Source: Pseudoroseomonas cervicalis (GTDB taxonomy: Bacteria > Pseudomonadota > Alphaproteobacteria > Acetobacterales > Acetobacteraceae). Taken from it: 64,000 bases of DNA. The stretch is taken from NCBI RefSeq assembly GCF_030818485.1, contig NZ_JAUTAJ010000004.1:785001-849000 (forward strand), in the 5' to 3' direction. The notes under the pieces were generated by a model, which was not told where the DNA came from, made no database searches, and saw only the letters and a program-made list of their open reading frames with translations. Numbering within the stretch: position 1 is the stretch's first letter; each line of letters opens with the position of its first letter. The position numbers and the translations under genes are program-made. Shown here one piece after another: positions 44,117 to 53,584 of this stretch.

Positions 44117-46669
44117 CTACCGCCCCAACAACCCCCGCAGCAGATCCATCGGATTGCTGCGTTCCTGGCTGTTGCGCCGCTGCGGCGCCTCGGCCGGCAC
44201 CGGGCCGCCGCGCCCGTTGCGCGCCACGGCCAGTTGCTGCGCGCAATCCGGCAGGCTGCCGGCCTGACGCCCGGCCAGCTGCTGCGCCAGCTGCCCCAGG
44301 ATGCCGCCCTGCCCATCGCGCTGCCGCGCCACCAAGTCGCCGACGATGCCGGCGGCCGCTTCCGGCACGCCCGCCGGATCGAGCCGGTAGCTGGGCGACG
44401 CGAAGCTGCCGCCCACCAGCACCGGCGCGGAGAGGCCGAGACCGCCCAGGCGGATCTGCGGCAGCAGGCGCAGCGCCAGGCGCTCCTCGCGCAGGTCGAT
44501 CTCGCCGCTGCCGACGACATCAGCCAGCGAGGTTTCCACCAGCATGGCCTGCGGCCGGGCGATGCCGTCGCGCAGCTGCAGGCGCAGCGCTAGGCAGCGC
44601 AGGGCGGTGCTGCCATCGGTCGGCGCGTTGGGCAGCAGCAGGCGGCGCAGATCACCGGCCAGCGAGGCGATCAGCCGGTTGTCGATCTGGCCATTGGCCA
44701 TGGCCAGGGCCAGGACGCCATTGCCGCTGGCCGCCAGGGCGCGCGGCGTGCCGCCCTGGGCCGTCAGATCGGCCTCGACTTCCAGCCGGCCGCTGCCCTG
44801 GGGCGGCAGGCCATAGGCCTGCAGCATCGGCCGCAGGTCCAGCCCGCCCCCCTCATGCCGCAGGGTCAGGGCGAGGCGCGGCGGCGAGGGGGCGCCGTCC
44901 ACCGCCAGGCGGCCATTGACGCGGCCGCCCGGCAGGGTGGCGCCGAAGGGTTCCAGCCCCAGCCTGCCCTCGGCCAGCTTCAGCGGCGCGCGGAGGTCGC
45001 GATAGGTCACGCCGCCCGCCACCAGCTCGGCGATGGTGAGCGGCACATCGGCATCCAGCGCCTGCAGCAGGGCGAAGGGCAGCGGCCAGTCGGGGATGAC
45101 ACGGCGCGGCCCGGCGGGGGCGGCGGCAGGCGGGCGCGGCGGCACGGCCGGCAGCTGCGGCGCGGCCCCGTCCGGCGCCGCGGGGCTGGCCGCCGGCACG
45201 GCGGGGGGCGGCTGCAGCAGCGCGTCCAGATCCAGGCGCTGCGCCGCCAGCCGCCCGGTCAGGGCAGGGCGGCCGGAGAGGGTCAGCGCCGCCTCGCCCT
45301 CCAGCACCGCCTGGCGGGATTGCAGGCGCAGCCCGTCCAGCGCCAGGCGCTGCGGCGCCAGGGCGAGGCCGGTGGCGAGCCGGGCCTCGGTCAGGCGGGG
45401 GCCGGGCAGGGCGAAGGCGCGCAGCCAGGGGGCGCTGTCGGCCAGGCCGCCATTCAGGCCGCCGGCGAAGGCCAGGGGCTGCAGGCTCTGAAGCTGCCCT
45501 TCCAGGGTGAGATCCTGGCCTTCGCCGCGCAGCGCCAGGCGCAGCGGCCAGGGACCGTCGCCCAGCAGGGCGGGGAGCGGCGGCAGGCTGCCCTCGGCCT
45601 GCAGCGCGATGCCGCGCAGGGACAGGGCGGCGTTCAGCGCCAGGGGCTGGTCCGGTGCCGGCTGGGTCAGCCGCGTGGCGCCCAGGCGCAGCCCGGGCAG
45701 CCAGGCGCCGGCCTCCAGCGTCGCCAGCTTCAGCGCGGCCGAGCGCAGCAGCGGCAGGGCGCCGGGGCCGGCATCCTGCAGCTCCGCCGTCAGGTCCAGG
45801 CCGGTCGCCTCGGGCAGGGTGACGCCGCGCAGGAAGGGCGCCAGCCGTGCCGCGCGGTCGGCGGTGGCGTTGAGCGACAGGCGCCAGCCGGCGCCCGCCT
45901 CGGGCTGCGCCACCGCGCCATCGGCCACCAGCTGGATGCCGGGCGCGGCGAGCGCCAGGCGCAGCGGCCAGTCGCCGCCGGCGGTGGCGCCGAGCAGCCG
46001 CGGCAGCGGGCCGCTATTGCCCTCCGCCGCCACGGTGACGCCGCGGAAGCCCAGCTGCCCCTGGAAGCGCATCGGCGCCTCGGGGCCCGGGGCCTCCAGC
46101 GCCCAGCGGCGGATCTCCAGCGTCTCGGCCACGCCGCGGCTGGCATCGCGCCAGCTCAGCTTGCCGCCCTCGATCTCGATGGCGGCGATGGTCAGGCCGA
46201 GCGGCTCGGAACCGCCGGTGGCGGGGGAGGAGGGCTGGGCCGGCTGGGCGCTGCGGGGCGGGCCGAAGCGCCAGTTGGAGCGGCCCTCGGCATCCAGCTC
46301 CAGCAGCAGGTCGGGCTCGATCAGCGTCAGCCGCTCGAAGGCCAGCTGGCGGCGCAGCAGCGGCAGCAGGGCCAGCTCAGCCTCGACGCGGCGGGCGGTC
46401 AGCATCTCCGGCCGGCTGCCGCCCGGCGCATTGGCCAGGGTGACGCCGCGCAGCGTCACGGTGGGCACCAGGGAGAGCTTGATGCCGACGGGCCCGGACA
46501 GCGTCAGGCTGCGGCCGGTGGCCTGCTCGACGGCGGCGATCAGGCGCGGGCGCAGCACCTCGTCGCGCAGCAGCAGGTTCAGCCCGACCCAGCCGGCGGC
46601 GGGCAGGGCGATGGCGACGCCAAGGACGATCAGCGCGGCGCGGCCACGCCGGCGGCGGGGCAGGGCCAT
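44117..46669 (-). CDS. AsmA-family envelope protein
   Basis: The 850-residue protein has one N-terminal membrane anchor (ALIVLGVAIALPAAGWVGLN, residues about 11-30), then the AsmA start domain (RLIAAVEQATGRSLTLSGPV, GIKLSLVPTVTLRGVTLANA) and a long beta-rich periplasmic body. The conserved C-terminal AsmA region (GSGRLEVEADLTAQGGTPRA, ALAMANGQIDNRLIASLAGD, VVGSGEIDLREERLALRLLP) precedes a disordered end. AsmA-like proteins form bridges that move lipids between inner and outer membrane. It is leftward, converging with recA. The pseudouridine synthase gene ends 4 bases upstream of its start, so it may be co-transcribed with it. Confidence 0.9.
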   Translation of the reverse strand: MALPRRRRGRAALIVLGVAIALPAAGWVGLNLLLRDEVLRPRLIAAVEQATGRSLTLSGPVGIKLSLVPTVTLRGVTLANAPGGSRPEMLTARRVEAELALLPLLRRQLAFERLTLIEPDLLLELDAEGRSNWRFGPPRSAQPAQPSSPATGGSEPLGLTIAAIEIEGGKLSWRDASRGVAETLEIRRWALEAPGPEAPMRFQGQLGFRGVTVAAEGNSGPLPRLLGATAGGDWPLRLALAAPGIQLVADGAVAQPEAGAGWRLSLNATADRAARLAPFLRGVTLPEATGLDLTAELQDAGPGALPLLRSAALKLATLEAGAWLPGLRLGATRLTQPAPDQPLALNAALSLRGIALQAEGSLPPLPALLGDGPWPLRLALRGEGQDLTLEGQLQSLQPLAFAGGLNGGLADSAPWLRAFALPGPRLTEARLATGLALAPQRLALDGLRLQSRQAVLEGEAALTLSGRPALTGRLAAQRLDLDALLQPPPAVPAASPAAPDGAAPQLPAVPPRPPAAAPAGPRRVIPDWPLPFALLQALDADVPLTIAELVAGGVTYRDLRAPLKLAEGRLGLEPFGATLPGGRVNGRLAVDGAPSPPRLALTLRHEGGGLDLRPMLQAYGLPPQGSGRLEVEADLTAQGGTPRALAASGNGVLALAMANGQIDNRLIASLAGDLRRLLLPNAPTDGSTALRCLALRLQLRDGIARPQAMLVETSLADVVGSGEIDLREERLALRLLPQIRLGGLGLSAPVLVGGSFASPSYRLDPAGVPEAAAGIVGDLVARQRDGQGGILGQLAQQLAGRQAGSLPDCAQQLAVARNGRGGPVPAEAPQRRNSQERSNPMDLLRGLLGR

Positions 46670-46673
46670 GCGG

Positions 46674-47654
46674 TCAGCCCCGGCGCTTCGGCGCGGTGTT
46701 GCGCGGCTTCTCGAAGCCCAGCGTGGCGAAGCTCTCCACCATGTGCGGCGGCAGCGGCGCCGTCACCTCCAGCGTGCCGCCCTCGGGGTGGGGCACCACG
46801 ATGCGGCGGGCATGCAGGTGCAGGGCGTTGGACATGCCCTCCAGATGCGCCGCCTGGCCGCCATACTTGCCATCGCCCAGGATTGGGCAGGACAGCGCCG
46901 CGGCGCAGTGGACGCGCAGCTGGTGGGTGCGGCCGGTCAGCGGCCGCAGCTCCAGCCAGGTGGCGTGGCGGCGGGCGACGTCGACCGTGTCGAACTCGGT
47001 GATGGCATGGGCGCCGTCGCGGCCCTCGGCCGGGACCACACGCTCGCCCATCGGGCCGCCGCCCTGTTTGGCCAGGCGCATGTCGATGCGGCCGCCCTGG
47101 TATTGCGGCTGGCCGACCACGATGGCCCAGTAGGTCTTCTCGGCATCGCGGCCGCGGAAGGCCTTGGCCAGGAAGCCGGCGGCCGAGGCGTCGCGCGCCA
47201 GCAGGATGACGCCGGAGGTGTCGCGGTCCAGCCGGTGCACCAGGCGCGGGCGTTCCTCCTTCTCGAAGGTCAGCGCGTCCAGCATCCCGTCCAGGTGCTT
47301 CTTGATGTTCGGCCCGCCCTGCACCGGCAGGCCATGCGGCTTGTTCAGCGCGATGATGTAATCGTCGCGGTAGAGGATCATCGCCTCCAGCGCCTTGGCA
47401 TCCTCGGCCGAGACCTGGCGGTCGCGCGCCACCGGCTCCGGCGCCGGGCCCTCGGGCAGCGGCGGGATGCGGATCTCCTGGCCGCGGGCCAGGCGGGTGT
47501 TGGCCTCGGCGCGTTTGCCGTCGACGCGGATCTGGCCGGTGCGCAGCATCTTCTGCAGCGCGCCCTGGGTCAGCTGGGGGAAGTGCCGGCGGAACCAGCG
47601 GTCCAGTCGGGAATCGGCGTCCGCGGCGTGGACGGTGCGGTGCTGGATGGTCAT
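46674..47654 (-). CDS. RluA/RluC-family 23S rRNA pseudouridine synthase
   Basis: The 326-residue protein has an N-terminal S4 RNA-binding domain (SRLDRWFRRHFPQLTQGALQ, LRTGQIRVDGKRAEANTRLA) and a catalytic domain with HRLDRDTSGVILLARDASAA, where the second aspartate is the nucleophile. The domain ends with LRPLTGRTHQLRVHCAAALS and CPILGDGKYG. The layout matches RluC/RluD, which modify 23S rRNA uridines. The RluC-like reading is suggested by S4 presence and length, not proven. The start ATG at 47654 opens the conserved N-terminus. It lies between crcB (upstream on the same strand, separated by a family B repeat) and the AsmA gene. Confidence 0.9.
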   Translation of the reverse strand: MTIQHRTVHAADADSRLDRWFRRHFPQLTQGALQKMLRTGQIRVDGKRAEANTRLARGQEIRIPPLPEGPAPEPVARDRQVSAEDAKALEAMILYRDDYIIALNKPHGLPVQGGPNIKKHLDGMLDALTFEKEERPRLVHRLDRDTSGVILLARDASAAGFLAKAFRGRDAEKTYWAIVVGQPQYQGGRIDMRLAKQGGGPMGERVVPAEGRDGAHAITEFDTVDVARRHATWLELRPLTGRTHQLRVHCAAALSCPILGDGKYGGQAAHLEGMSNALHLHARRIVVPHPEGGTLEVTAPLPPHMVESFATLGFEKPRNTAPKRRG

Positions 47655-47740
47655 GGCAGTCTCGATCAACGCGTGCGCGCGGCTTGTAGCAGGGGGCGCC
47701 GCGCGGCTCACCCCAAGAATGGGTGGGTTGTGAAGGAAGC

Positions 47741-47828
47741 ATTTTTTCAGCTGGCGTCCCGCCTCAGGCCATCTGCGGACGCCAGCCGAAAGAAGTCTTT
47801 TTGCTTCTTTTTCTTCAGAAAAAGAAGA
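47741..47828 (-). repeat. Intergenic hairpin repeat family B, copy 2
   Basis: The imperfect stem GGCGTCCCGC...GCGGACGCC (about 47753-47783) is followed by the 41 bases 47788-47828 identical to 15474-15514, including CTTCTTTTTC/GAAAAAGAAG. It lies 2 bases beyond the crcB stop (47831), so read leftward it is the transcript end of crcB. The loop region of the first hairpin is reversed relative to copy 1. Confidence 0.8.
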
Positions 47829-47830
47829 TC

Positions 47831-48220
47831 TTAGAATCTCCGTCCCAGTGCGAAGCACAGCGCGAAAGCGCCGAGGCCGAGCGCCATGGTCAGCGCCAGA
47901 TAACCCAGCGCCACGGCCGGGTTGCGCTCCCACAGCACGCCGATATCCAGCGCGAAGGCCGAGAAGGTGGTGAAGCCGCCGAGGATTCCGGTGATCGCCA
48001 GCAGCCGCGCCTCCTGCGGGAAGGGCATGCCGGCCAGCATGGCGCCGCCCAGCAGGCCGATCACCGCGCTGCCGGCGACATTCACCGCCAGCGTGCCCCA
48101 GGGGAGCGCGGTGCCGAACCAGGCGGCCGACCAGACGCCCACCGCATAGCGCAGCACCGAGCCGGCGGCGCCGCCGAGCGCCACCAGCGCCAGGGCAAGG
48201 GGGGAGAAGGCGCCGCTCAT
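47831..48220 (-). CDS. crcB: Fluoride channel CrcB/FluC
   Basis: The 129-residue protein has four membrane segments and the Fluc signatures GGAAGSVLRYAVGVWSAAWF, GTLAVNVAGSAVIGLLGGAM (with the conserved N) and TGILGGFTTFSAFALD. Fluc dimers export fluoride from the cytoplasm. The start ATG at 48220 overlaps the rarA stop (ATGA), so it is coupled to rarA. No fluoride riboswitch would be expected inside such a coupled gene, and none is seen. Confidence 0.93.
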   Translation of the reverse strand: MSGAFSPLALALVALGGAAGSVLRYAVGVWSAAWFGTALPWGTLAVNVAGSAVIGLLGGAMLAGMPFPQEARLLAITGILGGFTTFSAFALDIGVLWERNPAVALGYLALTMALGLGAFALCFALGRRF

Positions 48221-49629
48221 CGCCGCGTCCGCCGCGCCGGGCCGCCCGCTTCCTGCGCCGCTGCGGCCGCTTCCTCCTCGGCCCGCGCCTGGCGCAGCCG
48301 CTCCCACTCCTCCAGCCGGTCGAGGATGCGCGCCTCGATGCCGCGCCCGGCGGGGCGGTAGAAGCGCTGCCGCGGCATGCCGTCGGGGAAGTAGTTCTGG
48401 CCGCTGAAACCTTCCTCCTGGTCGTGGTCATAGGCATAGCCGGCGCCATAGCCGAGCTGCTTCATCAGCTTGGTCGGCGCGTTCAGGATATGGGCGGGGG
48501 GCATCAGGCTGCCGGTCTCCTTGGCCGCGCGGCGGGCTTCCTTGTAGCCCACATAGACGGCGTTCGATTTGGGCGCGGCGCCCAGATGCACCACCAGCTG
48601 CGCCAGGGCCAGCTCGCCTTCCGGGCTGCCCAGTCGCTCATAGGTCTCCCAGGCGGCGATGGCGGCGGGCAGGGCGGAGGGGTCGGCCAGGCCGATATCC
48701 TCGGCGGCGAAGCGGGTCAGGCGGCGGGCGATGTAGCGCGGGTCCTCGCCGCCCTCCAGCATGCGGGAGAACCAGTACAGCGCCGCATCCGGGTCGGAGC
48801 CGCGCAGCGACTTATGGAGCGCGGAGATGAGGTTGTAATGCTCCTCCCGGTCCTTGTCGTAGAGGGCCGCCCGCTTGGCCAGCAGGGCGGAGAGCCCGGC
48901 CGGGTCCAGCGCCGCGCTGCCCTCCGGCAGGGCCAGCAGCTGCTCGGCCATGTTCAGCAAATAGCGGCCATCGCCATCGGCCATGGCACGCAGTACGCCG
49001 CGGGCGGCCTCGTCCACCGGCAGGGCGCGGCCGGAATCGGCCTCGGCCCGGGCCAGCAGCCGCTCCAGCGCCGCATCATCCAGCCGGCGCAGCACCATCA
49101 CCTGGCAGCGCGACAGGATGGCGCCATTCAGCGCGAAGGACGGGTTCTCCGTGGTGGCGCCCACCAGCGTGACCGTCCCATCCTCCACCACCGGCAGAAA
49201 ACCGTCCTGCTGGGCGCGGTTGAAGCGGTGGATCTCGTCGACGAAGAGCAGCGTGCCCTGGCCGGCGCGGCGCCGCGCGCGGGCCTCGTCAAAGGCCTTC
49301 TTCAGATCGGCCACGCCCGAGAAGACGGCGGAGAGGGCGGCGAAGCGCAGCCCCGCCGCCTCGGCGAGCAGCCGGGCGATGGTGGTCTTGCCGACGCCGG
49401 GCGGGCCCCAGAGGATCAGCGAGGCCAGGGCGCCGCGCTCCAGCATCCGGGTGATGGCGCCCTCCGGCCCCAGCAAATGTTCCTGCCCGACCACCTCGGG
49501 CAAAGCGCGCGGGCGCAGCCGGTCGGCCAGGGGGCGCGCGGCCTCGGCCATGCCCTCCGGCGCGGCGTCGTCATCGGGGGCGGCAGGCGGGGCGCCGAAC
49601 AGGTCGTCGGTCTGGGCTTTGCGCGGCAT
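48217..49629 (-). CDS. rarA: Replication-associated recombination protein RarA (MgsA)
   Basis: The 470-residue AAA ATPase has Walker A LILWGPPGVGKTTIARLLAE, Walker B TLLFVDEIHRFNRAQQD, sensor LVGATTENPSFALNGAILSR, and a C-terminal tetramerisation region (DREEHYNLISALHKSLRGSD, PDAALYWFSRMLEGGEDPRY). It acts at stalled replication forks with SSB. The start MPRKAQTDDLFG at 49629 carries the N-terminal RarA motif (QTDDLFG). The C-terminus has an extra alanine/glutamate-rich tail. It is divergent from alaS with 156 bases between starts. Confidence 0.95.
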   Translation of the reverse strand: MPRKAQTDDLFGAPPAAPDDDAAPEGMAEAARPLADRLRPRALPEVVGQEHLLGPEGAITRMLERGALASLILWGPPGVGKTTIARLLAEAAGLRFAALSAVFSGVADLKKAFDEARARRRAGQGTLLFVDEIHRFNRAQQDGFLPVVEDGTVTLVGATTENPSFALNGAILSRCQVMVLRRLDDAALERLLARAEADSGRALPVDEAARGVLRAMADGDGRYLLNMAEQLLALPEGSAALDPAGLSALLAKRAALYDKDREEHYNLISALHKSLRGSDPDAALYWFSRMLEGGEDPRYIARRLTRFAAEDIGLADPSALPAAIAAWETYERLGSPEGELALAQLVVHLGAAPKSNAVYVGYKEARRAAKETGSLMPPAHILNAPTKLMKQLGYGAGYAYDHDQEEGFSGQNYFPDGMPRQRFYRPAGRGIEARILDRLEEWERLRQARAEEEAAAAAQEAGGPARRTRR

Positions 49630-49785
49630 GGCGCCCTTATAACGCCGCAGCGCGGCAGGGCTGCATAGGGGACCCGCGGGACATGCCCGGAAGGCCGCTC
49701 TTCCCACTCCCTTCCGGCCGCGCTACGTCAGCGGCCACGGAATATCACGCCCAGGGCTAGAGAGCGGAAGGCGACAGAGCGGACG

Positions 49786-52431
49786 ATGACCAGCAGCAAC
49801 GACATCCGGGCCACCTTCCTCGACTACTTCGCCCGCCATGGCCATACGGTGGTGGAATCCTCGCCCCTGGTGCCGCGCAACGACCCGACGCTGATGTTCA
49901 CCAACAGCGGCATGGTGCAGTTCAAGAACGTCTTCACCGGTCAGGAGAAGCGGCCCTATTCCCGCGCCACCACCGCCCAGAAGTCGGTGCGCGCCGGCGG
50001 CAAGCACAACGACCTGGACAATGTCGGCTACACCGCCCGGCACCACACCTTCTTCGAGATGCTGGGCAATTTCTCCTTCGGCGACTATTTCAAGGACCAG
50101 GCGATCGAGCATGCCTGGACCCTGCTGACCAAGGATTTCTCCCTTCCGAAGGAGAAGCTGCTGGTCACCGTCTTCTCCGAGGATGAGGACGCCGCGGCGC
50201 TGTGGCGCAAGATCGCCGGCCTGCCGGATGAGAAGATCATCCGCATCCCGACCTCCGACAATTTCTGGCGCATGGGCGATACCGGCCCCTGCGGCCCGTG
50301 CTCGGAGATCTTCTACGACCACGGCCCCTCCATCCCCGGCGGCCCGCCCGGCAGCCCGGACGAGGATGGCGACCGCTTCATCGAGATCTGGAACCTCGTG
50401 TTCATGCAGTATCTCGAGGAGCCAGCGGGCACCCGCAACCCGCTGCCGCGCCCCTCGATCGACACCGGCATGGGGCTGGAGCGCTTCGCCGCCATCCTGC
50501 AGGGCAAGCACGACAATTACGACATCGACACCTTCCGCGCCCTGATCCTGGCCTCGGCCGAGGCGACGGGCCAGGAGGCGGATGGGCCGTTCAAGATCAG
50601 CCACCGGGTGGTCGCCGACCATCTGCGCTCCGGCGCCTTCCTGATCGCCGATGGCGTGATGCCCTCGAATGAGGGGCGCGGCTATGTGCTGCGCCGCATC
50701 CTGCGCCGCGCCATGCGCCACGCCCATATGATGGGCACCAAGGAGCCGCTGCTCTATCGCCTGCTGCCCGCGCTGATCCGCCAGATGGGCGCCGCCTATC
50801 CCGAGCTGGTGCGCGCCGAGAGCCTGATTTCCGAGACGCTGAAGCTGGAAGAAAACCGTTTCCGCAGCCTGCTGGAGCGCGGCCTCGGCCTGCTGGCGGA
50901 GGAGAGCGGCAAGCTCGGCGAGAAGGGCACGCTGCCCGGTGACGTCGCCTTCAAGCTCTACGACACCTATGGCTTCCCGCTGGACCTGACGCAGGACGCG
51001 CTGCGCGGCGAGGGCAAGGCGGTGGATGTCGCTGGGTTCGAGGCGGCGATGGCCGAGCAGAAGAAGCGTGCCCGCGCCGCCTGGGCCGGCTCCGGCGAGG
51101 CGGCGACCGAGACGCTGTGGTTCGACCTGAAGGAGAAGCTCGGCGCCACCGAGTTCCTCGGCTACTCGACCGAGAAGGCGGAGGGTGAGATCCTCGCCGT
51201 GGTCGCCAATGGTGCGGTGGTGGAGCGGGCGGGCCCGGGGACCGAGGTCGCCGTGGTGCTGAACCAGACCCCCTTCTATGCCGAGAGCGGTGGCCAGGTG
51301 GGCGACACCGGCCGCATCACCGGGGCCGACGGGCTGCGCATCGCGGTGCGCGACACGCAGAAGAAGCTCGGCCTGTTCGTGCATCTCGGCACGGTCGAGG
51401 CGGGCGAGGCGGCGCCGGGCAAGCCGGTGCAGGCCGAGGTGGAGCATGAGCGCCGCAGCGCCATCCGCGCCCACCATTCGGCGACCCACCTGCTGCATGA
51501 GGCGCTGCGCCGGCGGCTCGGCACCCATGTGGCGCAGAAGGGGTCTCTCAATGCGCCGGACCGGCTGCGCTTCGACGTCAGCCAGCCCACGCCGATGCAG
51601 CCCGAGGATCTGGCCTGGGTCGAGGCCGAGGTGAATGCCCGCATCCGCGAGAATGCCGAGGTGATCACCCGGCTGATGACGCCGGAAGCCGCCGTCGAGG
51701 CCGGCGCCATGGCGCTGTTCGGCGAGAAATATGGCGATGAGGTCCGCGTCGTCGGCATGGGCCATGACCCGGAGGCCACGGAGAAGCACGGCGTCTATTC
51801 GCTGGAGCTGTGCGGCGGCACCCATGTCCGCCGCACCGGCGATATCGGCCTGTTCAAGATCGTGGCCGAGGGCGCCGTCTCCGCCGGCGTGCGCCGCGTG
51901 GAAGCCGTGACGGGCGCCGCCGCCCTGGCGCTGATCGAGGCCGAGCAGAAGGCGCTGCGCGAGGCCGCCGCCACGCTGAAGGTGAACCCGGCCGAGCTGC
52001 CGGCGCGCATCGCCAGCCTGGTCGAGGAGCGCCGCAAGCTGGAGCGCGATGTCGCCGAGCTGCGCAAGAAGCTCGCCACCGGCGGCAGCGAGGCCTCGGT
52101 CGAGGAGGTGGGGGGCCTGCGCTTCTCCGCCCGCAACCTGGGCGAGGTGCCGCCGCGCGACCTGAAGGGCCTGGCCGAGGCGATCCTGAAATCCGGCACG
52201 GTCGATGTCGTCGCCCTGGTCTCGACCGCCGAGGGCAAGGCGAGCCTGGTGGCCGGCGTGGCCGATTCCGCCAAGGGCCGCGCCGATGCGGTGGCGCTGG
52301 TGCGGGCCGGCAGTGCCGCGGTGGGCGGCAAGGGCGGTGGCGGGCGTCCCGACATGGCCCAGGCCGGCGGCCCCGAGGCCGACAAGGCCGAGGACGCCCT
52401 GGCCGCCATGAAGGCCGCCCTGGCCGGATGA
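49786..52431 (+). CDS. alaS: Alanyl-tRNA synthetase
   Basis: The 881-residue enzyme is complete. The class II aminoacylation domain starts [20 protein letters not shown], with [20 protein letters not shown] and motif 3-like [16 protein letters not shown]. The editing domain has [13 protein letters not shown] and the CGGTH zinc site, and the C-terminal C-Ala domain ends in a glycine-rich [16 protein letters not shown]. It charges tRNA-Ala, which carries the G3:U70 pair seen at 346-417. Placement near recA is common in proteobacteria. The stop overlaps the start of the P1 peptidase gene (ATGA). Confidence 0.97.
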   Translation: MTSSNDIRATFLDYFARHGHTVVESSPLVPRNDPTLMFTNSGMVQFKNVFTGQEKRPYSRATTAQKSVRAGGKHNDLDNVGYTARHHTFFEMLGNFSFGDYFKDQAIEHAWTLLTKDFSLPKEKLLVTVFSEDEDAAALWRKIAGLPDEKIIRIPTSDNFWRMGDTGPCGPCSEIFYDHGPSIPGGPPGSPDEDGDRFIEIWNLVFMQYLEEPAGTRNPLPRPSIDTGMGLERFAAILQGKHDNYDIDTFRALILASAEATGQEADGPFKISHRVVADHLRSGAFLIADGVMPSNEGRGYVLRRILRRAMRHAHMMGTKEPLLYRLLPALIRQMGAAYPELVRAESLISETLKLEENRFRSLLERGLGLLAEESGKLGEKGTLPGDVAFKLYDTYGFPLDLTQDALRGEGKAVDVAGFEAAMAEQKKRARAAWAGSGEAATETLWFDLKEKLGATEFLGYSTEKAEGEILAVVANGAVVERAGPGTEVAVVLNQTPFYAESGGQVGDTGRITGADGLRIAVRDTQKKLGLFVHLGTVEAGEAAPGKPVQAEVEHERRSAIRAHHSATHLLHEALRRRLGTHVAQKGSLNAPDRLRFDVSQPTPMQPEDLAWVEAEVNARIRENAEVITRLMTPEAAVEAGAMALFGEKYGDEVRVVGMGHDPEATEKHGVYSLELCGGTHVRRTGDIGLFKIVAEGAVSAGVRRVEAVTGAAALALIEAEQKALREAAATLKVNPAELPARIASLVEERRKLERDVAELRKKLATGGSEASVEEVGGLRFSARNLGEVPPRDLKGLAEAILKSGTVDVVALVSTAEGKASLVAGVADSAKGRADAVALVRAGSAAVGGKGGGGRPDMAQAGGPEADKAEDALAAMKAALAG

Positions 52432-53526
52432 GCAGCGAGGTGTCGGGGGCGGCAGCGCCGCGCTGCCGTGCCCGCGATCTCGGCCTGCGCCCGGGGCAGT
52501 TTGCCCACGGGGGCGCTGAACGCCATCACCGATGTGGCGGGCGTGCTGGTCGGGCAGGTGACGCGGATCGAGGGTGAGTTCACCCGCACCGGCGTGACCG
52601 CCATCCGCGCGCATGGCGGCAACCTGTTCCGGGAGCGGGTGCCGGCGGGCCTCGCCACCATCAACGGCTTCGGCAAGCTGGCCGGAGCCACTCAGCTGCA
52701 GGAGCTGGGCGAGCTGGAATCGCCGATCGTCCTGACCAACACCCTCTCCGTCGGCCGCGCGCTGGAGGCGGTGGTGGACTGGACCCTGGCGCTGCCGGGC
52801 AATGAGGATGTGCGCTCGGTCAACGCCGTGGTGGGCGAGACCAATGACGGACGCCTGAACGACATCCGCGCCCGCGGCATCGGCGCCGAGGATGTGCTGC
52901 GCGCTCTCGCCGAGGCCAGCGATGGCCCGGTGGCGGAGGGCAGCGTCGGCGCCGGCACCGGCACGATGGCCTTCGGCTGGAAGGGCGGCATCGGCACCGC
53001 CTCCCGCCGCCTGCCGGAGGCGCTGGGCGGCTTCACCCTGGGCGCGCTGGTGCAGAGCAATTATGGCGGCGCGCTGCTGATGCAGGGCGTGCCGGTGGGC
53101 GAGGCGCTGGGCCATTTCTACCTGAAGGAGCATGCCGATCGCGGCGATGCCGATGGCTCGGTGATGGTGGTCATCGCCACCGATGCGCCGCTGTCGGACC
53201 GCAACCTGCAGCGCCTGGCGCTGCGGGCGATGGGCGGGCTGGCGCGCACCGGCGCCGCCTTCTCCGATGGCTCGGGCGACTATGCCATCGCCTTCTCCAC
53301 CCATGCCGGGGTGCGGCGGCCGCAGCCGGCCTATGCCGACTGGCCGAATGAACGGATGTCACCGCTCTTCGTCGCCGCGATCGAGGCGGTGGAGGAGGCG
53401 GTGCTGAACTCCCTGCTGATGGCCACCACCATCGAGAGCCGCGACCCGCTGACCCGACGCAAGCGGCGCGGCGAGGCCATCGACCTCGACGCGCTGCGCG
53501 ACCTGCTGCGCCGGCACGGGCGCTGA
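52428..53526 (+). pseudogene. P1-family (DmpA-like) aminopeptidase with a start-proximal frameshift
   Basis: Beginning at the ATG overlapping the alaS stop, the first frame encodes RCRARDLGLRPGQ, the usual start of P1 peptidases, then loses homology. The next frame continues at once with LPTGALNAITDVAGVLVGQV and is intact to 53526. Dropping one T of the TTT at 52500-52502 joins them. The rest shows the P1 core (ITDVAGVLVGQ, IVLTNTLSVGRALEAVVDWT, EGSVGAGTGTMAFGWKGGIG, GALVQSNYGGALLMQGVPVG). These N-terminal-nucleophile hydrolases self-cleave and remove N-terminal D- or L-residues. The self-cleavage site lies before a Ser/Thr that I cannot assign with confidence. Alternatively a GTG at 52468 could start a slightly shorter intact protein. 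Confidence 0.8.
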
Positions 53527-53533
53527 ACGCGAC

Positions 53534-53563
53534 AGGCGCGGGGAGGGGCTCCCCGCGCCTTTC
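53534..53563. terminator. Bidirectional terminator between converging genes
   Basis: AGGCGCGGGGA (53534-53544), loop GGGGC, TCCCCGCGCCT (53550-53560), then TTC. It is a perfect 11-bp stem 7 bases after the peptidase stop and about 20 bases from the end of the molybdenum-hydroxylase gene coming the other way. Confidence 0.7.
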
Positions 53564-53584
53564 AGCCGCTGCGCTGCCGGCGGA

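Noticed and set aside
47655..47830. Fluoride riboswitch linked to crcB
   Set aside because: The segment is downstream of crcB on its strand, and crcB's start is embedded in rarA. No fluoride riboswitch pattern was seen.
49723..53304. A very long open frame (over 1100 codons) on the minus strand
   Set aside because: It lies antisense to alaS and the P1 peptidase, both clearly coding. High GC leaves antisense frames open, and the translation is low-complexity R/G/A/H-rich with no known motif.
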